This document shows, piece after piece, positions 60,011-64,000 of a stretch of DNA of 64,000 bases. The DNA is from Karstenula rhodostoma CBS 690.94 (lineage: Eukaryota; Ascomycota; Dothideomycetes; Pleosporales; Didymosphaeriaceae), in NCBI GenBank assembly GCA_010093485.1, contig MU001506.1:992001-1056000 (forward strand), read 5' to 3'. A program made the position numbers and the translations under genes. The notes under the pieces are model-generated. The model did not search any database and was not told the origin of the DNA. It saw only the letters and a list, made by a program, of their open reading frames with translations. Position 1 is the stretch's first letter; each line of letters opens with the position of its first letter.

Positions 60011-61373
60011 CTACCTGATAGCTCTAGCCTTTGCCTTGCGCTTCCTTGTCTCCCCGTTGAGGTTGTTCGCGGTGGCACTGGCAAGAGCGGCTTCCTCTTC
60101 AGGTACATCAGAGGACTCAAGGAGGGGTTCTTCAACAGCCTGGGTGTTCCCCAGGACACGTCCGACCGTCTGGTTGTAGGCGAACTTGGGAAGCTTGAAC
60201 AGCATCGTGTCGAAGATGGTGGGCTTAGCTTCCTCATCGGGCTAAAGATAAGATTAGCATATGGTGAAGGACAGCTGAGAGCAACAACTTACATCAAGGA
60301 GGAATTCCTGTTTCAGACCCTCGTCGCTTTCCTCTTCCAGGAAGACATTGCCTGCAGAATCGACAACAAGAACCTTGCCATTATCGGCAACGACGCGCTT
60401 CTTAGCACCCTGGGGGCCCGAGGTCAGCTTCGCCTCGATAGGCGTGCTGATGCCAGAACTGCGCGCCTTCTTCGCGACGGTAGATTTCTTGTCCTTGCGG
60501 TTATCCTTCTCCATAGCGCGCTTCTGCCTGCGGTTCATGGGGGCCATGTCCTGCGGGACTTCATCTGAGTCGTCCCAGTTTTCCGTGTTTACAGGCGGCG
60601 GAGTGGCACTCTCATCGACGCCGGGGATGCCCTGAATGCCGCTATCATCACCCCAAGCGGTCCTGCGCGCATGCCGAATGTACCTCTCGACGAACTCACG
60701 TCGGCGCCTCCAGCCCATGACGAGGGTATAGTAGTGCACGCCGCCGCCCATGACGACGAGCAAGCCAAACACCACAGAGCCGAGGCCGGGGCGAAAGCGG
60801 CTGTAGTAGTATCCAGTGCCCTTCCACTTGGGGAAGCCGTTCCTGAGGAAGTGGTCGTATCGCTCGCGGCTCTCGCCCTTGAGCACATTGGCAACAACGG
60901 AAAGCCTCTGGTACGCAGAGGTGGCCTCCTTCATGTATGCATCGATTTCCTTCTTCGAGGCGGGCTTTGTGACCTTCTTGCCCTTCTTCTTGTTCTCGAG
61001 AACGCGCTTGGCCTCGAAGTTCCTGCGGGCCTTGTCGGGGTGGAGGTCGCGCGACTTCTTGCGGTACGCCTTGGTTAGCTCATCTTGCGAGGCCGAGGGC
61101 TTTACGCCGAGCAGGTCGTAGAAGGTGACGTTCTCGCCGCTGTGGAGGGCGACCTCATCGCGTAGGCGGAAGATCTCGTGGTCTGGAGCGAGGGCTGTTA
61201 GCTGGTGTGCGTCGTGGGCGAATGCGTGCGGGAGCGTGCATGTTCCCCCAGACTGTGCGGGAAGGCTGCAAACGGCTTGCTGCAACGGGACACTGCATAC
61301 CCTCTTTGGTCCAGGCAGCTGCAAAGGCGGCGAACAGGCACAGCACCAGTGCGGAGAGGGCGCTGGGTTTCAT
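60011..61373 (-). CDS. ERJ5: ER membrane DnaJ protein, ERJ5-like
   Basis: An ER co-chaperone for Hsp70 (Kar2/BiP) in the luminal folding pathway. Exons 61373-61301, 61182-60293 and 60241-60011 (minus) give 397 residues. The first exon is a signal peptide (MKPSALSALVLCLFAAFAAA). The acceptor at 61183 was chosen because it gives WTKE-DHEIFRLRDEV; an acceptor 12 nt earlier would add ALAP. The J-domain covers about 42-135, with HPD at 72-74 and a long Lys-rich insert (KKKGKKVTKP) before its last helix. A membrane segment follows at about 157-180 (SVVFGLLVVMGGGVHYY). The rest is charged and probably cytosolic, ending in a Lys/Arg-rich tail (RKRKAKARAIR). Divergent from PRA1 with 660 bases between start codons. 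Confidence 0.88.
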
Positions 61374-62033
61374 GGCGTGCGGAGGGCGAGCGGTGGGGAC
61401 GGTGAAGCCGTCTTGAGTGGCCGCGGACGGTGGGACACGCACTCTACTGCACTGTGCGTCGGTGAGGTAGCCTAACGTGGTCCAATGGGAGCCGTCGAGC
61501 GAGGCAGTAGCAGTAGCAGTAGTATGGTGACGCGGGCGCCAGGAGAAAAGGAGAGCAGAGGCCCCGAGCAGACCTGGGTTCTTTCACTCTTTCGCGTCCT
61601 GCACCAGTCGACCTTCGCTGATGAGGCCAGATTGAGGCCAGATGCCAGATGGAAATTGTCGAGCTTGTGAAACTCGGTAGCCGTTGCCAAACCCGCCTAG
61701 TTCCTTCTATTTCGGGGCGTAGTTTAGGGGATCGGCTCGCGGGCCAGGGCTCAGCTCCCCATCAAACATCAAAGAATATCTACCGCAGCCTCCGCCAGCA
61801 CGCGCCTACGTTCACCCTCACAGCCTCGCCCGTACATTCGTACAACTGCCGCCCGCCCGCCCGCCGCCCGCGTAACGCCGCCACTCCCTTGCGACTCTAG
61901 CGACCGTAAGGCCCCCGTTCTGCTTAAATTCCGCGTCTTGCTCCCCAGGAAAAAGACACGTCTCCAGCTCTGCACGAGCAACTCCGCTGCGACTCCCTGT
62001 CTCACCACCACGCTCGATCGCGCACCACTGACC
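61374..62033. promoter_or_regulatory. Bidirectional promoter region, ERJ5-like / PRA1
   Basis: 660 bases between divergent start codons of two early-secretory genes. A GCAGTA-type repeat lies near 61504-61521. No specific site, such as an unfolded-protein response element, was recognised by eye. Confidence 0.5.
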
Positions 62034-62660
62034 ATGGCACCCAACGCAGACTACGAAGCTCAGCAGAACCTGATCCAGCCCGACACCCCGCCGCAACCCA
62101 CCCAGACACCAACACAAGAACCGCACATCATGTCGCGACTCAGCATCCCCATTGACGCTCTGACGTCCCGGCTGAACCTCGCCGGTCGCTTCGACGGTCT
62201 GCAGTCCCAGTCGCTCTCCGGCCGATTCGCGAATCTGCGCCCCATCACCGAGTTCTTCGACGTGAAGCGCATCTCCAAGCCAGCCAACTTCGGCGAGGTG
62301 CAGAGCCGGGTCAACTACAACCTGAGCTACTTCTCGAGCAACTATGCAGGCGTCTTCGCCATGCTCATCATCTACAGCCTGATCACCAACCTGACCCTGC
62401 TCTTCGTCATCCTTCTGCTTGTTGGCGGTATGTACGGAATCGGCAAGCTCCAGGGCAACGACCTACAAATTGGCAGCTGGCGCGCGACCACTTCCCAGCT
62501 CTACACAACCCTTCTGGTTGTCTGCATTCCGCTCGGCTTCTGGGCTTCCCCATTCAGCACCGTTCTCTGGCTCATTGGAGCCTCCGGTGTCACCATTCTG
62601 GGCCATGCTGCATTCATGGACAAGCCAATCGAGTCAGCTTTTTCCGAGGAGGCGGTCTAG
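62034..62660 (+). CDS. PRA1: PRA1-family prenylated Rab acceptor
   Basis: PRA1/Yip3 proteins sit in Golgi and ER membranes and handle prenylated Rab GTPases. A single exon of 208 residues starts at the ATG in MAPNADYEAQQNL. A hydrophilic N-terminus leads to FFDVKRISKPANFGEVQSRV, the family's usual run-in. Two hydrophobic hairpins follow: NYAGVFAMLIIYSLITNLTL with LLFVILLLVGGMYGIG, then LYTTLLVVCIPLGFWASPF with LWLIGASGVTILGH. The end, MDKPIESAFSEEAV, is typical. Frame, length and start all agree. Confidence 0.93.
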   Translation: MAPNADYEAQQNLIQPDTPPQPTQTPTQEPHIMSRLSIPIDALTSRLNLAGRFDGLQSQSLSGRFANLRPITEFFDVKRISKPANFGEVQSRVNYNLSYFSSNYAGVFAMLIIYSLITNLTLLFVILLLVGGMYGIGKLQGNDLQIGSWRATTSQLYTTLLVVCIPLGFWASPFSTVLWLIGASGVTILGHAAFMDKPIESAFSEEAV

Positions 62661-62833
62661 GTGGTCGGCCGCGAGCTCCTTATAATACGCCCCTCTGGGG
62701 AAGACCGCCAGGGGGACGAGGAGCAACAGGAGTTGTGGGGAAGTATTTGGAGGCAGATGAGGATGTGTATAGATTTCAAGAAGTTGACAGTGGCAACGAA
62801 AACAATGGCGCATTATTAGATCACGGTTACAAC

Positions 62834-64000
62834 ATGGCTTCAAGTGTTTCGAATGGCAAGCAACCGTTGAATCCGGACGAACTTTATTTCAATGATATGG
62901 ACATAGGAGCATGGGAGCGGCGCGCGGCGGAACAAGACGGATTAGCCTATGGCGATGACTACGACTATGGCTACGGCTATGTGGAAGACGAGGGGTACTA
63001 CGAAGACGCAGGCAACATGATATCTCCCGCTGAATACGAAGAGCTCTTGTTCCAGCGCACGTTGGACAAGATTCGTTTGGCCAGGGCAACTGGTGAGGCG
63101 GATGTGTCGCTTACACCTAAAGAACTCGAAGTTTATCAGAATCGAATGTGGCGGCCAAGGGCGCCTGCAGCGCGTCCGCAAGTTAGACCCATGCCGCACA
63201 GCGCACCTGTGGTTCATTCGGCCACCACTTCCAGTTCCAGCGGCGCACCAGAATCAAGCAGCCCACGATCGAAAAAGAACCAGCGCCGCTCATCGCTCTT
63301 CGGAGGCAAAGACAAGTCGAAAAAGGAGAAGTCTGGCAACCGAGCCCGAGCAACGTCCAATGCTACCGAGTCAACCGTTCAGCAGGCACCACCGGGTTTT
63401 CTTCTGCCAGGGCCGAACGGACAACCAATGTTCGCACCCATTAACGCCTATCAAGGCTACAATGGTCGCGACCCTCGCCAGCCAGGATCGCCCTTGCGTC
63501 CAGGCTCTCGCCCTGTTTCGAAAGGCAACGAAAGATATGCCCCAGGCAAAGCGAAAAATAGCGGTAGTCCGAAAGACGCAATACAAGCACAGACTCCTCC
63601 ACAATCTCCCCTACGACTCTCAACTACTTCCAGAGATATCCCAGGCGCTTTTCCGAGTTCTCCTGTAAGCTATCGTATGCCGACTCCTCCTTTGACTGCA
63701 CGGCCCGGGTCTTCGTCTTCTCGCCTATCTGTCCAGGAACACGCAGACCGTCAGGCTTCGTCAGGTGGCCGCAGCCGTTCCTCGACTGTACAACAGCCTC
63801 CCAACCTAGTTCCCTTTCCTGTAACCGAATACAAACACCACAATACTGAACCATTTCAATACCAAGCCGCAGGCCACCTCGCTCAACCATCAGTTCAACC
63901 CCAATATGCGCGAAGAGTCGCTTCTGCCGAAACGCCTTACACAACAATGCCGCGCCGTGTACCGGTTCCTGGTCAGCAAACGACAGGCAGGCAAGACATC
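62834..64000 (+). CDS. Unrecognised Tyr/Gly- and Pro/Ser-rich protein, 5' part only
   Basis: An open frame runs from an ATG at 62834 to the window edge without a stop (389 codons). An acidic, Tyr/Gly-rich patch (GDDYDYGYGYVEDEGYYEDA) precedes what seems the best-ordered part: YEELLFQRTLDKIRLARATG, then EADVSLTPKELEVYQNRMW. After that it is basic and low-complexity (RSSLFGGKDKSKKEKSG; many Pro, Ser and Gln). The short helical YEELLFQRxLDKIRLAR patch looks like a conserved ascomycete motif, but I cannot name a family. The same frame is also open upstream into the end of PRA1, with protein-like sequence (GVVGKYLEADEDVYRFQEVD), so the true start may lie earlier or in another exon. The 3' end is outside the window. 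Confidence 0.72.
   Translation, partial: MASSVSNGKQPLNPDELYFNDMDIGAWERRAAEQDGLAYGDDYDYGYGYVEDEGYYEDAGNMISPAEYEELLFQRTLDKIRLARATGEADVSLTPKELEVYQNRMWRPRAPAARPQVRPMPHSAPVVHSATTSSSSGAPESSSPRSKKNQRRSSLFGGKDKSKKEKSGNRARATSNATESTVQQAPPGFLLPGPNGQPMFAPINAYQGYNGRDPRQPGSPLRPGSRPVSKGNERYAPGKAKNSGSPKDAIQAQTPPQSPLRLSTTSRDIPGAFPSSPVSYRMPTPPLTARPGSSSSRLSVQEHADRQASSGGRSRSSTVQQPPNLVPFPVTEYKHHNTEPFQYQAAGHLAQPSVQPQYARRVASAETPYTTMPRRVPVPGQQTTGRQDI

Noticed and set aside
1..64000. tRNA, rRNA, CRISPR arrays, telomere repeats and intact transposons
   Set aside because: I looked by eye for T-loop-like GGTTCGA motifs, telomeric TTAGGG runs, regular spaced repeats and transposase or reverse-transcriptase motifs and found none. 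A dedicated covariance and repeat search would be needed to exclude them.

Overview
The window is nuclear DNA of a filamentous ascomycete, most likely a Dothideomycete; the class is inferred from protein style and intron size, not proven. Genes are compact and mostly carry 45-130 nt introns with GTANGT-like donors and CTAAC/CTGAC-like branch sites. Typical fungal single-copy genes are present (MSH4, RSA4/Notchless, MCM7, PEX1, SHR3, ERD1-like, ERJ5-like, PRA1). I saw no rRNA, tRNA, CRISPR array or intact transposon. Nearly all multi-exon models were rebuilt by hand from splice signals and reading-frame continuity. There is no transcript support.

Layout. 1-8.4 kb: one uncharacterised proline/serine-rich protein gene (1341-2693, minus), then a long gene-free stretch. 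8.4-13 kb: a TRK potassium transporter (minus) next to an AT/TA-rich patch and a pseudogene with four in-frame stops. 13.4-24.6 kb is gene-dense: a small protein of mitochondrial-type appearance diverging from an ERD1/EXS protein, an unrecognised 273-aa protein, MSH4 diverging from RSA4, and a serine-rich conserved-looking protein. 26.6-28 kb: a SWIM zinc-finger protein. 30 kb: the start of a bZIP factor. 30.7-36.6 kb: an almost gene-free stretch. 36.6-48 kb: ArfGAP-UBA protein, a small one-membrane-segment protein, a broken secreted FAD-oxidase relic, an unrecognised 391-aa protein, SHR3 and MCM7. 48.5-52.3 kb: PEX1, diverging from MCM7. 53.7-59 kb: a 57-aa membrane protein, a HET-domain protein and a convergent SDR dehydrogenase. 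60-64 kb: an ERJ5-like DnaJ protein diverging from PRA1, then an unrecognised Tyr/Gly-rich protein that runs off the window.

How they work together: most named genes are unlinked housekeeping functions (replication, ribosome assembly, meiotic recombination, peroxisome import, ER/Golgi traffic). SHR3, the ERJ5-like protein, ERD1-like, ArfGAP and PRA1 all serve the early secretory pathway, but nothing shows that they form a cluster. The accessory-looking parts are the TRK/pseudogene patch, the gene-poor 30.7-36.6 kb stretch, the FAD-oxidase relic and the HET/SDR pair. I found no convincing new multi-gene system. The most unusual signals are decay: a pseudogene with RIP-like Gln-to-stop changes, and an oxidase cut off right after its FAD-binding motif.
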